Counted from the first letter of the stretch, positions 20,601 through 31,338 are shown. The stretch is DNA of 64,000 bases from Desulfonema magnum (GCF_017377395.1 NZ_CP061800.1:2232001-2296000), one strand, 5' to 3'. Numbers and translations: made by a program. Notes: generated from the sequence alone by a model not told the origin.

Positions 20601-21141
20601 ATCTCAGAGTATTCTGGCGGCTCTTGAAACTGATGTTGAGCAGTACGTCCGGTTCCGGCTTGCTTCAACTGTTCTGAATCAGGCCATTGAGCGATATCGT
20701 GAGAAGAGTCAGGGCCCGATTCTGACCCGTTCAAATGAGCTGTTCACTCATATGACCCTTGGCTCATTTGAGGGGCTTCGTCTTGATTTTAATGAAAAAG
20801 GAGACGCGGCCCTTGTGGGGGTCCGGCCCGGGGGCAGGGAGATTGTCAGTGTTGATGGCATGAGTGACGGAACCGCGGATCAGCTCTATCTTGCGGTTCG
20901 TATTGCCAGTCTTGAGGCGTATCTGGAAAAAAACGAGGCCATGCCGTTCATTGTTGATGACATCCTGATCAAATTTGATGATGAGCGGGCCATTGCCACC
21001 CTGGAGGTGCTTGCCCGATTGTCTGAGAAAACGCAGATTATCTTTTTTACCCATCATCGGCATTTGCTTGAACTGGCTGAGAAATGTGCGGATGACGGGG
21101 TTTTGTTTACACATAGCCTTTCAAATGGCGGTTCTCTGTAA
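17653..21141 (+). CDS. SbcC/YhaN-like AAA ATPase with long coiled coil
   Basis: 1162-residue SMC-like ATPase. Walker A is YGSNEAGKTS near residue 35, after the typical N-terminus MKILELGFLAFGPF. A long charged coiled coil covers about residues 180-980. The C-terminal head holds the D-loop/signature region VDGMSDGTADQLYLA and Walker B PFIVDDILIKFDDERA near 1105. These match the YhaN branch, where two heads dimerise on ATP and regulate the partner nuclease encoded just upstream with a four-base overlap. No zinc hook CxxC was seen in the middle of the coiled coil, unlike Rad50/SbcC, consistent with YhaN. Confidence 0.9.
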   Translation: MKILELGFLAFGPFTEKQLDFSSGHEGLHIVYGSNEAGKTSALRGLGQMLYGIPHICSDNFIHPHSKIRIRGLVRRDDGTLLEFIRRKGRLNTLRAADDATVIEESHLRSFLSGVDEGFFKTMFGIDHASLVQGGEEIIRGGGDIGQILFAGGSGISDLRKIQNELRAEAENLFKPSAQKPKINKAISDFKENRKAIREAELSVQEWDQHDKALRHALEEKKSVDAELEKKLSDARRLERIRDALPVMARRKELLNDLEVCADAVMLDDDFSKKRRKAFTTLEIVKNEEKQAIHNLEDIRQLIGNLEVPDTLIEKADFIEDMYQNLGSIRKAAKDRLRLVGEKITRESDAKDILRGLRGDMTLDHADQIRLEKAESFRIQELGSVYERLKTREENTREEIARLSLIKEQIKAKLSKMAAPFDTDELRSVMEKARQHGDLEAHYQNQRLEIRKAEADANAGLKKLRLWTGTLESLENLPVPSPETIERYEQGLREAEDAVKKQQADMDELEHALLENKGRIEQLRLEQEVPTEADLYQAREKREQSWQFIRKADFPLPNDVAETYESEVQQADTIADRLRREADKVVKKAGLLAERETLKNKFMRSKKQAEKAGEAFNGLKKEWLDIWEPLGISPKSPREMRAWVQKQMNLATQVSAIREQHIKAENLKTQIDTFRRELINCLEKLDEFTAGEEETLTHLLEKSRQIAERMDKLRASRDKFSSELEQRDVELRERQTRAENINEELSRWRSQWAGAVETLGLDADATPGQANAVTDDLKTLFVKLKEANHYRLRIEGIDRDAAEFDEKVMQFAEHDAPDLLKLPTDQIVTELNARLTRARAAKTQWQNLEKQRQKEEKQLRTAKNKIAKIHGELTAMCEEAGCESYESLPAAEEHSARRKEIQVRLEEMENELRKLSAGATLDQFIQDARSVDPDSIDPHTDQLREEADILGQKKSEIDQTIGKEQNEISRMNGSARAAELAEESQSILAALETDVEQYVRFRLASTVLNQAIERYREKSQGPILTRSNELFTHMTLGSFEGLRLDFNEKGDAALVGVRPGGREIVSVDGMSDGTADQLYLAVRIASLEAYLEKNEAMPFIVDDILIKFDDERAIATLEVLARLSEKTQIIFFTHHRHLLELAEKCADDGVLFTHSLSNGGSL

Positions 21142-21217
21142 CTCGGGGCAATTTTTTGCCGGATGCTTTGCAGAATGCTGCCGGACGGCGTTTGCAACCT
21201 CGTCCGAACTGATTTAT

Positions 21218-21628
21218 AAGTACCCGATCAAAAGTTTTTTATATATCTTTTTCTGATTATAACGGATTTTGGGGAGGCTCCGGCCGTGAATATGACAGCG
21301 GATAAAAAGGATGAAACGGATATGACTTTTCAGATCGGCTTCCCGCGGCGCCGGATTACGGGCTGCCTGCCGGGATAAGGGATAGGGCTTTCCGGATCGG
21401 AAACACCCTTCGGGGAACCGCTGTCATACCGGCCGGTACTATCCGTTTCATCCCCTGAATCCGTTGTCATATTGCCGGCCTCCCCTAAATCCGTTATAAT
21501 CAGATCTTTTTTTCTGTGAACCGCGGAGAAACCCGGGTTTTTCCTTCACGGGAGGCGGATCATTCCGGGAAAAAACCCGGGTTTCTTTCTCTGGCAACTA
21601 TCGAAAACTTATGGCTATGTACTTAATT
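21218..21628. repeat. palindromic AAGTACC...GTACTTA element, interrupted
   Basis: Left arm AGTACCCGATCAAAAGTTTT and right arm with GAAAACTTATGGCTATGTAC are imperfect complements. The inside holds GAGAAACCCGGGTTTTTCC and AACCCGGGTTTC. Uninterrupted relatives are at 5487-5630 and 35224-35374. Here a 251-bp TIR element sits in the middle. Confidence 0.8.
21253..21503. mobile_element. CTGATTATAACGG TIR element, copy A (251 bp)
   Basis: Ends CTGATTATAACGGATTTTGG and its complement, ending CCGTTATAATCAG. A perfect 8-bp direct duplication ATCTTTTT flanks it (21245-21252 and 21504-21511). Internal sequence is palindromic around ATGACAGCGGAT...ATCCGTTGTCAT. Non-coding. Confidence 0.92.
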
Positions 21629-22017
21629 TTGCCGGACAGGGTTTGTAACCCCGTCCGGCAAAATATCCTGTCAATCTGTAAGTTTGGCATTCCGAATAAT
21701 CTTTTTGCTAAAAGCGGTATTATGAGTTTATATTGTCAGTTTAAGAGATATCTCATCCCTTTCCTTTTATCAGATCGAATTTCCTCCGTAACCTTTTTGA
21801 AAAGATTATCATCCGGCCGGGCAGGAGTATTGATTTTTGCTTAAAAACGTCCATTTTTTGAAAAATACCCGTGTCGCATTACCATATTTTTATAAATCTG
21901 AATGTCTTATAATTCTTGAATTTAAAGGTGTTAAACTTAAAATTTGAAAATGCCATATAAAATATATTGAAAGCAATCTGAAACTTCGTTAAAAGAAAAA
22001 TTCAACACATATTCAGT

Positions 22018-22325
22018 AAATCGAAAAGTTTCCGGATTGTGTGCAGGACAGCAAAGAAACCCGGCTTTTTTTTCAGGACGGGATGCTCTCCCCCGGAAAA
22101 AGCCGGGTTTCTCCCATATGCATCAGGCTAAGATCGTAACTCATTGTTTTTATTAACCCGTGATCTGCCGGACGGGGTTTGCAACCCCGTCCGAAATATT
22201 TTCCGACCCCCGAAAACAAACGTTTCGGACGGGGTTGCAAACCCCGTCCGGCAGTCTTAGCCTGATGCATATGGGGTTTCTCCCCGTCCGCCCTGTGACA
22301 GCCTGAAAACTTTTCGATCTACTGA
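22018..22325. repeat. AGATCGAAAAG palindromic element, second copy, interrupted
   Basis: Same background element and same orientation as 16020-16340, again with a nested insertion of the CCATATGCATC element but at a different point. Confidence 0.85.
22114..22274 (-). mobile_element. 161-bp inverted-repeat element, orientation 2
   Basis: Same CCATATGCATCAGGCTAAG termini as 16093-16253, with the core inverted and, base for base as read by eye, its exact complement. GGTTTCTC is duplicated on both sides (22106-22113 and 22275-22282). Confidence 0.85.
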
Positions 22326-22357
22326 TATTATCTGTATTCATAATTAAGGAGAATATT

Positions 22358-24922
22358 ATGTTTAAAAACATGAAACTGGGATTCAAACTCACCATAGGAT
22401 TCGGATTTGTGCTTGTTTTCACCGGAATTGTCGCGCTTGTGGGCATGCGTGGTTTTGACGATATCCGGGACAGAGTGAGCAAAGCCAAAGCTGTGGATGA
22501 TATTGTCAAAGAACTTTTTGAAGCCATGGATAATGAGAAGGATTTTATCATAACAGGAGAGTTTTTTTATTCTGAAAATGTTCGTATGCAAATAAATAAT
22601 ATTTATGAACAGCTTAAAACAACAAACAAACTATTTCATCAAAAGATTAACAAAGATCAGATGGATCAGGTTGCATCGGAAGTTAAACTATATGAAAAAA
22701 CATTTATTGAATATGTGAATCTGGCAAAAGAAAAAGACATTGCTATGAAGCACATGCAAGATAAAGCAAAGGAAGCGTTGGGCAAGTCCGAGGCCATTTG
22801 CCTGAATCTGCAAACCGAATTGGACAAGCTCGTAACAGATCACGCTGAAGTGATAAAAGACAAAAATCTCAAGCTTGATGATACCAACAAACTTGTTAAT
22901 TACAGGCTGGAAGCAAAAGCTTACCGAAAGCTCATCACACACGGTGAAAAACAGTATTTAAAAGAATGGAACGCTGTGAACCAAAGAATTTCATTACTCA
23001 CAGATGATATGAAGTCACGGTTCAAACAAGAGAAAAATATCCGTCAGGCCGACAGGTTGCTTGAAAATCACAGGAAATATCAGGAAGCAGTACTGAGATA
23101 TCTCGATACCGAAAGTGATGCTGACAAAAAAAGGGTGAGTCAAACTGCCGAGTCTGCCACAAAAGAGATGAACGCAATCCTGACGAATCAGAAAGCCCAG
23201 CTTGCAGAGGCCCAGGCTGATTTTGAAGCGAAACTGAATAAAAAGTTTATAAAGGTGAATGATGCAAATCGGGTTGTACAATTCTTTCTTGTTTCCAGAA
23301 GGGATGAAAAAGAGTTCATTATTTCAAATGATATGACATACGCAGAAGCGGTAAAAGCTAATTTTGCCAAAACCCTTGATCTGGCACAAAACATTACATC
23401 TGAATTTAAATCTGATTTGAATATTAAGCAGGGTAACGCTCTGATCAGCGCACTTAAAGCGTATAAGGAGACTTTTGACAGTTTTGTTTCGCTCACTCGC
23501 AAACAATGGGAAGCCAATAAGAAAATGGCTGAAAACGCAGCTAAGACTCAGAAGGTCTGTAGGGAGGCATATCAGGATCAGGAAAGCAAAATGTCCAATG
23601 AGATTGCATTCTCCAAACAGCTAATTCTGGGCGGTCTGATTGCAGCCCTGCTTCTCGGTATCATAGCTTCTTTCCTCATCACTCGGAACATCACCGGGGC
23701 AATTGACTTGCTGCTTTTACATCTGAAAGAAGTCGCCAAAGGAGATTTGTCGAGAGACATCCCCGCAACTCTCCTTATCCTCAGGGAAGAAATGGGACAG
23801 ATGGCAATCGCACTTCAGGATCTTGTGAACGCTCAGAGAAAGAAAGCACGCCTGGCTGAAGCTATTGCTGACGGAGATATTACCTTGGATGTGGAAGTTA
23901 CCTTTCACAATGATTTGCTGGGCAAGGCTCTTGAAAAAATGACTTTCAGCCTGAGAAATCTTCTCTCCCAGGTGAATGAGGCTGCAACTCGTGTGGATTC
24001 AGGCGCAACCCAGGTGTCAGATTCCAGTCAGTCGCTTTCTCAGGGGACAGTTCAGCAGGCATCATCACTTGAAGAGGCCACCAGTTCCATGGTTGAAATC
24101 GAGTCCCAGACCCGGATGAACGCTGAAAACGCTTCTCAGGCGAACCAGCTTGCCGAGAAGTCATTGAAAGAAGCAAACCATGGCACAAAGGAAATGGCGA
24201 ATATGGTGGCGGCAATGAATGAGATCAACGACTCCAGCCGAGCCATTGCCAAAATCATCAAAGTCAGCGATGAAATTGCCTTCCAAACTAACCTGCTGGC
24301 CCTGAACGCCGCAGTTGAAGCTGCACGGGCCGGACGTCATGGTAAAGGATTCGCCGTGGTTGCAGGGGAGGTTCGTAACCTCGCCAGCAGCAGTGCCAGA
24401 GCCGCGGGTGAGACATCCGAACTTATTGAAATTGCATTAAAAAAAGTTGAAAAAGGGAATGAGATCGCTGAAAAAACGGCCGATGCTCTGAACAAAATTG
24501 CCGTATCCGCCAGAAAAGTAGCTGTTCTGGTAAATGAAATTGCCGCGTTTTCCGAGGAACAGAGCCAGGGAATCGCCCAGGTGAATCAGGGCCTCGGACA
24601 AATCGAACAGATCACGCACCAAAATGCTGCAAATGCTGAAGAAACGGCTTCTGCTGCCCAGGAACTTGACCGACAGGCTTCAGATCTCCGGGAGATTCTC
24701 GGACAGTTTAAATTAAGCAAGGACCTTACAGGCCAGCAGATGTCTGCTCGGACATCCGATGCTCATCCGCTCTCCAAAATCTTAGCCAACGGACAGAATC
24801 CTGAAATAACGCGTCCCGAAAAATTGGAAAACATTCAGTCTTCGGAACTGAAACACAACGAAGACATAATTGATCCGAAGCACATCATTCCTTTTGACGA
24901 ACATGAATTTGATGAGTTCTAG
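22358..24922 (+). CDS. methyl-accepting chemotaxis protein with large multi-module sensor
   Basis: 854-residue chemoreceptor. TM1 is near residues 11-31, TM2 near 426-446. The roughly 395-residue periplasmic region is far longer than a four-helix bundle. It seems to hold three related helical modules, marked by NEKDFIIT (about 59), [10 protein letters not shown] (about 186) and DEKEFIIS (about 316). HAMP follows TM2, with a second HAMP-like stretch near 490-530, then the signalling domain with [20 protein letters not shown] near 645. The C-terminus is [14 protein letters not shown], like the receptor at 3670. AAGGAG lies upstream of ATG 22358. It is an inner-membrane receptor feeding CheA/CheW encoded elsewhere. 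Confidence 0.92.
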   Translation: MFKNMKLGFKLTIGFGFVLVFTGIVALVGMRGFDDIRDRVSKAKAVDDIVKELFEAMDNEKDFIITGEFFYSENVRMQINNIYEQLKTTNKLFHQKINKDQMDQVASEVKLYEKTFIEYVNLAKEKDIAMKHMQDKAKEALGKSEAICLNLQTELDKLVTDHAEVIKDKNLKLDDTNKLVNYRLEAKAYRKLITHGEKQYLKEWNAVNQRISLLTDDMKSRFKQEKNIRQADRLLENHRKYQEAVLRYLDTESDADKKRVSQTAESATKEMNAILTNQKAQLAEAQADFEAKLNKKFIKVNDANRVVQFFLVSRRDEKEFIISNDMTYAEAVKANFAKTLDLAQNITSEFKSDLNIKQGNALISALKAYKETFDSFVSLTRKQWEANKKMAENAAKTQKVCREAYQDQESKMSNEIAFSKQLILGGLIAALLLGIIASFLITRNITGAIDLLLLHLKEVAKGDLSRDIPATLLILREEMGQMAIALQDLVNAQRKKARLAEAIADGDITLDVEVTFHNDLLGKALEKMTFSLRNLLSQVNEAATRVDSGATQVSDSSQSLSQGTVQQASSLEEATSSMVEIESQTRMNAENASQANQLAEKSLKEANHGTKEMANMVAAMNEINDSSRAIAKIIKVSDEIAFQTNLLALNAAVEAARAGRHGKGFAVVAGEVRNLASSSARAAGETSELIEIALKKVEKGNEIAEKTADALNKIAVSARKVAVLVNEIAAFSEEQSQGIAQVNQGLGQIEQITHQNAANAEETASAAQELDRQASDLREILGQFKLSKDLTGQQMSARTSDAHPLSKILANGQNPEITRPEKLENIQSSELKHNEDIIDPKHIIPFDEHEFDEF

Positions 24923-24994
24923 GGAAATAGCTGTGATTAGTGATTAGTGATTTGTTTTTTGTCTTTAGTTAGCTGTCACTTGACAAATTGCGGC

Positions 24995-25036
24995 GAATCA
25001 CAAATCACAAATTACAAACCACAAATCACAAACCAC
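24995..25036. repeat. heptanucleotide repeat, six (A/G)AA(T/C)(C/T)AC units, abutting an ABC gene start
   Basis: Units GAATCAC, AAATCAC, AAATTAC, AAACCAC, AAATCAC, AAACCAC end two bases before ATG 25039, the same arrangement as ahead of cobS. No Shine-Dalgarno is present. Confidence 0.93.
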
Positions 25037-25038
25037 AA

Positions 25039-26892
25039 ATGAAATCTTTTAATTTATTAAAGCCTTATCTTGCGCAAAACCGTTTTTATCTTCTCACGGG
25101 TTTTGTCTGTCTGATCGCAGTTGATCTGTTCCAACTTTTTTTCCCCCGTGTTATCAAATGGGCTGTTGATGATCTTACTGCGTATAAGGCAGACTTGGCG
25201 GGTCTTTCCCTGTATGCCTTGTATCTGGTAGGTCTTGCCATTATGATTGGCCTGTTCCGATACGGATGGCTTCGTTGTTTTCTCGGAACAGCGAGGCAGG
25301 TGGAAGAGGAATTGCGTAACAGACTTTTTACGCATATTCAGACGCTTTCTGCTTCTTATTTTGATAAGACAAAGACCGGTGATCTCATGGCTCATGCCAC
25401 CAATGATATGCAAAATATACGCATGTCCGTGGGGATTGGTATGGTGACAATTATAGACACTGCTTTTCTGGGAACTGCCGGTATTGGTTTCATGGCCTAT
25501 ATTAATGTCAGGCTGACCATGTTCGCGCTCATTCCCATGCCGTTTGTCATGCTGTGTTCGTGGTTTTTCAGAAAAAAAATGCACCGAATGTACGGAGAAG
25601 TTCAGGGCACATTTTCGGAACTGACCGAGGCCGTAAGAGAACGTTTTGCAGGCATCCGCATCATAAAGGCATATAACAGAGAAAAGGATTCGCTCGCCAC
25701 AGTGGAGGAAATATCCGGGGAGTATGTGAACAAGAATCTGAAGCTCGCGAGAATCACCGGGTCTTTTTCTCCGCTGGTGACTTTTCTTTCAAACCTGAGC
25801 CTTGGCATTATCCTCTGGGTCGGAGGTCACCAAACCATTATGACAACCATAACACCGGGAGATTTTGTCGCATTCGGAAGTTATCTCGGATTGCTCACCT
25901 GGCCCATGATGGCAATCGGAACCATAACCAACATTGTTCAGCGAGGCAAGGCATCTCTCGACAGAATTAACGCCATTCTGGAAACCCGCCCCCAAGTTAA
26001 TGACACCCCGGATGCAAAACCCATTCGGAGATTCAAAAATAATATTGTTTTTGAAAACGTCTCGTTTGGTTATGAAATTCGAGACTCGAGACTTGAAATT
26101 CGAGACTTGAAACTTGAAACTCGAGACTCGGAACTTGAGACTCGGAACTCGAAACTCGAGAGTAAAACTCAAGTTTCAAGTTTCAAGTTTCAAGTTTCAA
26201 GTTTCAAACTCCAATTGGAGCAGGGACAGACGCTGGGAATTATAGGGCCTCCGGGGGCTGGCAAAACAACGCTTTTAAATCTGTTGCCTCGGTTTTATGA
26301 TGTGTCTCAGGGACGCATTCTGACAGATGGGACGGATATTCGCAAATTGAAACTCCGAGATGTAAGATCGCTGATTTCATTTATGCCCCAGGAGCCGTTT
26401 TTGTTTGCTTCCACTATTCGTGAGAATATCATTTTTGGTAATCCCGAGGCAAAAGAAGCGGATCTGATCAGAGCGGTGAAAGCGGCTGCCCTGCATGATA
26501 CCATAAAATCTTTTCCAAATGGTTTTGAAACAGTTGTGGGAGAGAAAGGCGTGATTCTTTCCGGAGGACAGAAGCAGCGTATCGCGCTTGCCCGTGCTTT
26601 CATACGGCCATCTCCCATCCTGATTCTGGATGATCCCATCAGTCAGGTGGATATGGAAACCGCGAGCGATATTCTCAGTGTCATCCGTTCCATGACCGGT
26701 TTTCGGACAATTATCATTGTATCCCATCGGATTTCAGCGGTTCGGTTTGCGGATCATATCATCACATTAAAAAATGGCTGTATTGCGGAATCCGGAACAC
26801 ATGAACAACTGATGCAGGAGGAAAGCTACTACGCGAGAACATTTCACCTGCAACAAATAGAAGAGGAACTCGGTCTGTCTGTTCACGAATAA
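25039..26892 (+). CDS. ABC exporter half-transporter, degenerate-site subunit
   Basis: 617-residue type IV ABC exporter half. Six transmembrane helices lie within residues 1-305 and the nucleotide-binding domain from about 335. Walker A is GPPGAGKTT and the signature LSGGQKQR is canonical, but Walker B reads LILDDPIS, with Asp replacing the catalytic Glu. With the partner gene at 27015 it should form an asymmetric heterodimer like TM287/288 or BmrCD. About 44 residues encoded by a heptanucleotide repeat (26074-26206) interrupt the NBD between NVSFGYE and LEQGQTLGIIG. The frame opens at 24988, but ATG 25039 is chosen because the extension is repeat. The substrate is unknown. Confidence 0.9.
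   Translation: MKSFNLLKPYLAQNRFYLLTGFVCLIAVDLFQLFFPRVIKWAVDDLTAYKADLAGLSLYALYLVGLAIMIGLFRYGWLRCFLGTARQVEEELRNRLFTHIQTLSASYFDKTKTGDLMAHATNDMQNIRMSVGIGMVTIIDTAFLGTAGIGFMAYINVRLTMFALIPMPFVMLCSWFFRKKMHRMYGEVQGTFSELTEAVRERFAGIRIIKAYNREKDSLATVEEISGEYVNKNLKLARITGSFSPLVTFLSNLSLGIILWVGGHQTIMTTITPGDFVAFGSYLGLLTWPMMAIGTITNIVQRGKASLDRINAILETRPQVNDTPDAKPIRRFKNNIVFENVSFGYEIRDSRLEIRDLKLETRDSELETRNSKLESKTQVSSFKFQVSSFKLQLEQGQTLGIIGPPGAGKTTLLNLLPRFYDVSQGRILTDGTDIRKLKLRDVRSLISFMPQEPFLFASTIRENIIFGNPEAKEADLIRAVKAAALHDTIKSFPNGFETVVGEKGVILSGGQKQRIALARAFIRPSPILILDDPISQVDMETASDILSVIRSMTGFRTIIIVSHRISAVRFADHIITLKNGCIAESGTHEQLMQEESYYARTFHLQQIEEELGLSVHE
26074..26206. repeat. in-frame heptanucleotide repeat within the ABC gene
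   Basis: Nineteen 7-bp units: twelve of the GA(A/G)A(C/T)T(C/T) type, two diverged units, then five AGTTTCA units in the opposite sense, so the two halves can pair into a hairpin. Three units make 21 bases, so the peptide has a 7-residue period (LETRDSE, LETRNSK, then FKFQVSS). Confidence 0.93.
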
Positions 26893-26896
26893 GAAA

Positions 26897-26974
26897 GAGG
26901 AGTGCGAAAATAAAATTTTCGCAATTTTTCGGCAGTAAAAGGGGTAATGCGAAAATTTCATTTTCGCACTCCTC
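26897..26974. repeat. GGAGTGC-type palindrome between the two ABC genes
   Basis: Left arm GAGGAGTGCGAAAATAAAAT, right arm ATTTTCGCACTCCTC. It sits 4 bases after the first ABC gene stop and could form an intercistronic mRNA hairpin that sets the ratio of the two subunits (inference). Confidence 0.85.
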
Positions 26975-27014
26975 GTTCTGAATGGCCGGGTATTTATCAT
27001 ACAAGAGGATTTAA

Positions 27015-29051
<2,037 letters not shown>

Positions 29052-29135
29052 ATCAGGGGAGTATTCGGAAACCGCCGAAGTTTCAAAATCTGTAAAAAAG
29101 TCCCGAATCCATCTGTCATCAGGAGACTTAATCTT

Positions 29136-30023
29136 ATGAAATTTTTACTGACCCCGAGGCTTGACTTTGTATTCAAAAAGCTTTTTACCCAGGATACGGA
29201 AATTCTGACGGATCTTGTCAACTGTGTGCTGGACCTGCCCGGTGACCGGCGGATTCTCTCCGTGGAAGTGAGGAATCCCGCCATTCTGCCGGAAGAGCTG
29301 ACGAAAAAATTCATTATTCTGGATATCCGGGCGACCGACGATCAGAACAGGCACTATGATATCGAGATGCAGGTGCGGAGATACGCGTCCTATTCCAAAC
29401 GGATTCTGTACTATCTGAGCAGGATGTATTCGGAACAGCTTGAATCCGGCGAGGATTACGAAACGTTGAGACCGGTCATCGGTATTCACTTTCTTGACTA
29501 CACGGAATTTCCGAAGTATGAGAAAACATTTCATTTCCGCTTTGAGCTGAGAGACCGGAATCACCCTGCCCTCCGCCTGACAGAAGATATGTGCCTGCAT
29601 CTTTTCGAGCTTCCCAAACTGAGGCGGATGACAGAGACGTGCGGGAACAAAAATCTGCTGGAATGGCTTCATTTTTTCAACCATGCCCATGAGGAGGGGG
29701 ACAAAAAAATGAGAGAACATTACACCAACCCCAAGGTTCGGAAGGCGTTCGACGTGCTGGAAAAACTGAGTGCGGATGACATCACCCGCCAGCACGCGGA
29801 AATGAGGGAAAAAGCCCTGAAAGACGAGGTTTCCATGCTGGCCGCCGCTGAAAGGAAAGGTATGGAAAAAGGTGTAAAAGAAGGAATGGAGAAAAAAGGA
29901 AGAGAGACTGCCCGGAGCCTTATTGTCATGGGAAAACTGAGTCCGGATGAAATCGCACAGGTGACAGGACTGAGCCTGAATGAAGTGAGAGAACTGCGGG
30001 AAAATGAGGGAACATCACACTGA
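29136..30023 (+). CDS. Rpn-family PD-(D/E)XK nuclease / putative transposase, copy 1
   Basis: 295-residue member of the recombination-promoting nuclease (Rpn, PF12784-type) family. The core runs from TPRLDFVFKKLFTQDTE to the PD-(D/E)XK motif ILDIRATD...YDIEMQV (about residues 66-87), and then RILYYLSRMYSEQL. The C-terminal part is charged and ends with a helix-turn-helix-like GKLSPDEIAQVTGLSLNEVREL. Such proteins are DNA endonucleases that raise recombination. AGGAG lies 11 bases before ATG 29136. It is almost identical to the copy at 30475, and its 3' third is repeated twice in between. The stop region overlaps the start of the next fragment by 20 bases. Confidence 0.88.
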   Translation: MKFLLTPRLDFVFKKLFTQDTEILTDLVNCVLDLPGDRRILSVEVRNPAILPEELTKKFIILDIRATDDQNRHYDIEMQVRRYASYSKRILYYLSRMYSEQLESGEDYETLRPVIGIHFLDYTEFPKYEKTFHFRFELRDRNHPALRLTEDMCLHLFELPKLRRMTETCGNKNLLEWLHFFNHAHEEGDKKMREHYTNPKVRKAFDVLEKLSADDITRQHAEMREKALKDEVSMLAAAERKGMEKGVKEGMEKKGRETARSLIVMGKLSPDEIAQVTGLSLNEVRELRENEGTSH

Positions 30024-30306
30024 TCCGAAAGTCCGAAAGACGTTCCGCATACCAGAAAAGCTGAATGCGGATGACATCACCCGCCAGCACGCGGAAATGA
30101 GGGAAAAAGCCCTGAAAGACGAGGTTTCCATGCTGGCCGCCGCTGAAAGGAAAGGTATGGAAAAAGGAATGGAGAAAAAAGGAAGAGAGACTGCCCGGAG
30201 CCTTGTTGCCATGGGAAAACTGAGCCTGGATGAAATCGCACAGGTGACAGGACTGAGCCTGAATGAAGTGAGAGAACTGCGGGAAAATGAGGGAACATCA
30301 CACTGA
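30004..30306 (+). CDS. Rpn C-terminal fragment 1 (duplicated tail)
   Basis: 100 residues, MREHHTDPKVRKTF to the same C-terminus as the full-length gene (LSLNEVRELRENEGTSH). It matches the last 100 residues of copy 1 from its internal MREHYTNPKVRKAF. The ATG lies inside the last codons of copy 1 in another frame. It lacks the nuclease core, so it is either a stand-alone tail protein or duplication debris. Confidence 0.5.
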   Translation: MREHHTDPKVRKTFRIPEKLNADDITRQHAEMREKALKDEVSMLAAAERKGMEKGMEKKGRETARSLVAMGKLSLDEIAQVTGLSLNEVRELRENEGTSH

Positions 30307-30478
30307 TCCGAAAGGCCGAAAGACGTTCCGCATACCAGAAAAGCCGAATGCGGATGACATCATCCGCCAGCACGCGGAAATGAGGGAGAAAGCCCTGAAA
30401 GACGAGGTTTCCATGCTGGCCGCCGCTGAAAGGAAAGGTATGGAGATACGTTCGTCATCAGGAGACATCATCTTATGA
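30287..30478 (+). pseudogene. Rpn C-terminal fragment 2, truncated
   Basis: 63 residues, MREHHTDPKGRKTF to AAAERKGMEI, another repeat of the same tail. It runs into the leader of copy 2 (AGGAGACATCATCTT) and lacks the final helix-turn-helix-like part. Its start again overlaps the end of the previous fragment. Confidence 0.5.
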
Positions 30479-31338
30479 AATTTTTACTGACCCCGAGGCT
30501 TGACTTTGTATTCAAAAAGCTTTTTACCCAGGATACGGAAATTCTGACGGATCTTGTCAACTGTGTGCTGGACCTGCCCGGTGACCGGCAAATTCTCTCC
30601 GTGGAAGTGAGGAATCCCGCCATTCTGCCGGAAGAGCTGACGAAAAAATTCATTATTCTGGATATCCGGGCGACCGACGATCAGAACAGGCACTATGATA
30701 TCGAGATGCAGGTGCGGAGATACGCGTCCTATTCCAAACGGATTCTGTACTATCTGAGCAGGATGTATTCGGAACAGCTTGAATCCGGCGAGGATTACGA
30801 AACGTTGAGACCGGTCATCGGTATTCACTTTCTTGACTACACGGAATTTCCGGAGTATGAGAAAACATTTCATTTCCGCTTTGAGCTGAGAGACCGGAAT
30901 CATCCTGCCCTCCGCCTGACAGAAGATATGTGCCTGCATCTTTTCGAGCTTCCCAAACTGAGGCGGATGACAGAGACGTGCGGGAACAAAAATCTGCTGG
31001 AATGGCTTCATTTTTTCAACCATGCCCATGAGGAGGGGGACAAAAAAATGAGAGAACATTACACCAACCCCAAGGTTTGGAAGGCGTTCGACGTGCTGGA
31101 AAAACTGAGTGCGGATGACATCACCCGCCAGCACGCGGAAATGAGGGAAAAAGCCCTGAAAGACGAGGTTTCCATGCTGGCCGCCGCTGAAAGGAAAGGA
31201 ATGGAGAAAAAAGGAAGAGAGACTGCCCGGAGCCTCATTGTCATGGGAAAGCTGAGTCCGGATGAAATCGCACAGGTGACAGGATTAAGCCTGAATGAAG
31301 TGAGAGAACTGCGGGAAAATGAGGGAACATCACACTGA
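30475..31338 (+). CDS. Rpn-family PD-(D/E)XK nuclease / putative transposase, copy 2
   Basis: 287 residues. It differs from copy 1 by very few substitutions (such as RQIL for RRIL, FPEY for FPKY, VWKAF for VRKAF) and an eight-residue deletion in the GMEKGVKEGMEK stretch. The leader bases before the ATG are also nearly the same, so the duplication included the ribosome-binding site. The PD-(D/E)XK motif residues are intact. The near-identity shows a recent tandem duplication or gene conversion. Confidence 0.87.
   Translation: MKFLLTPRLDFVFKKLFTQDTEILTDLVNCVLDLPGDRQILSVEVRNPAILPEELTKKFIILDIRATDDQNRHYDIEMQVRRYASYSKRILYYLSRMYSEQLESGEDYETLRPVIGIHFLDYTEFPEYEKTFHFRFELRDRNHPALRLTEDMCLHLFELPKLRRMTETCGNKNLLEWLHFFNHAHEEGDKKMREHYTNPKVWKAFDVLEKLSADDITRQHAEMREKALKDEVSMLAAAERKGMEKKGRETARSLIVMGKLSPDEIAQVTGLSLNEVRELRENEGTSH

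Larger units (their letters stand above)
21142..22357. repeat. 1.2-kb gene-free repeat cluster
   Basis: Holds, in order: a degenerate GCCGGACGG...CCGTCC hairpin (21178-21206), a palindromic AAGTACC element (21218-21628) interrupted by a TIR element (21253-21503), a TGCCGGACAGGG/CCCCGTCCGGCA hairpin (21631-21660), AT-rich DNA with no feature (21720-22010), and the second AGATCGAAAAG element with nested insertion (22018-22325). No open frame here resembles a protein. Confidence 0.8.

Noticed and set aside
16391..21141. Phage-defence role for the SbcD/SbcC-like pair
   Set aside because: Motifs and gene order match ordinary YhaO/YhaN repair proteins, and no defence genes surround them.
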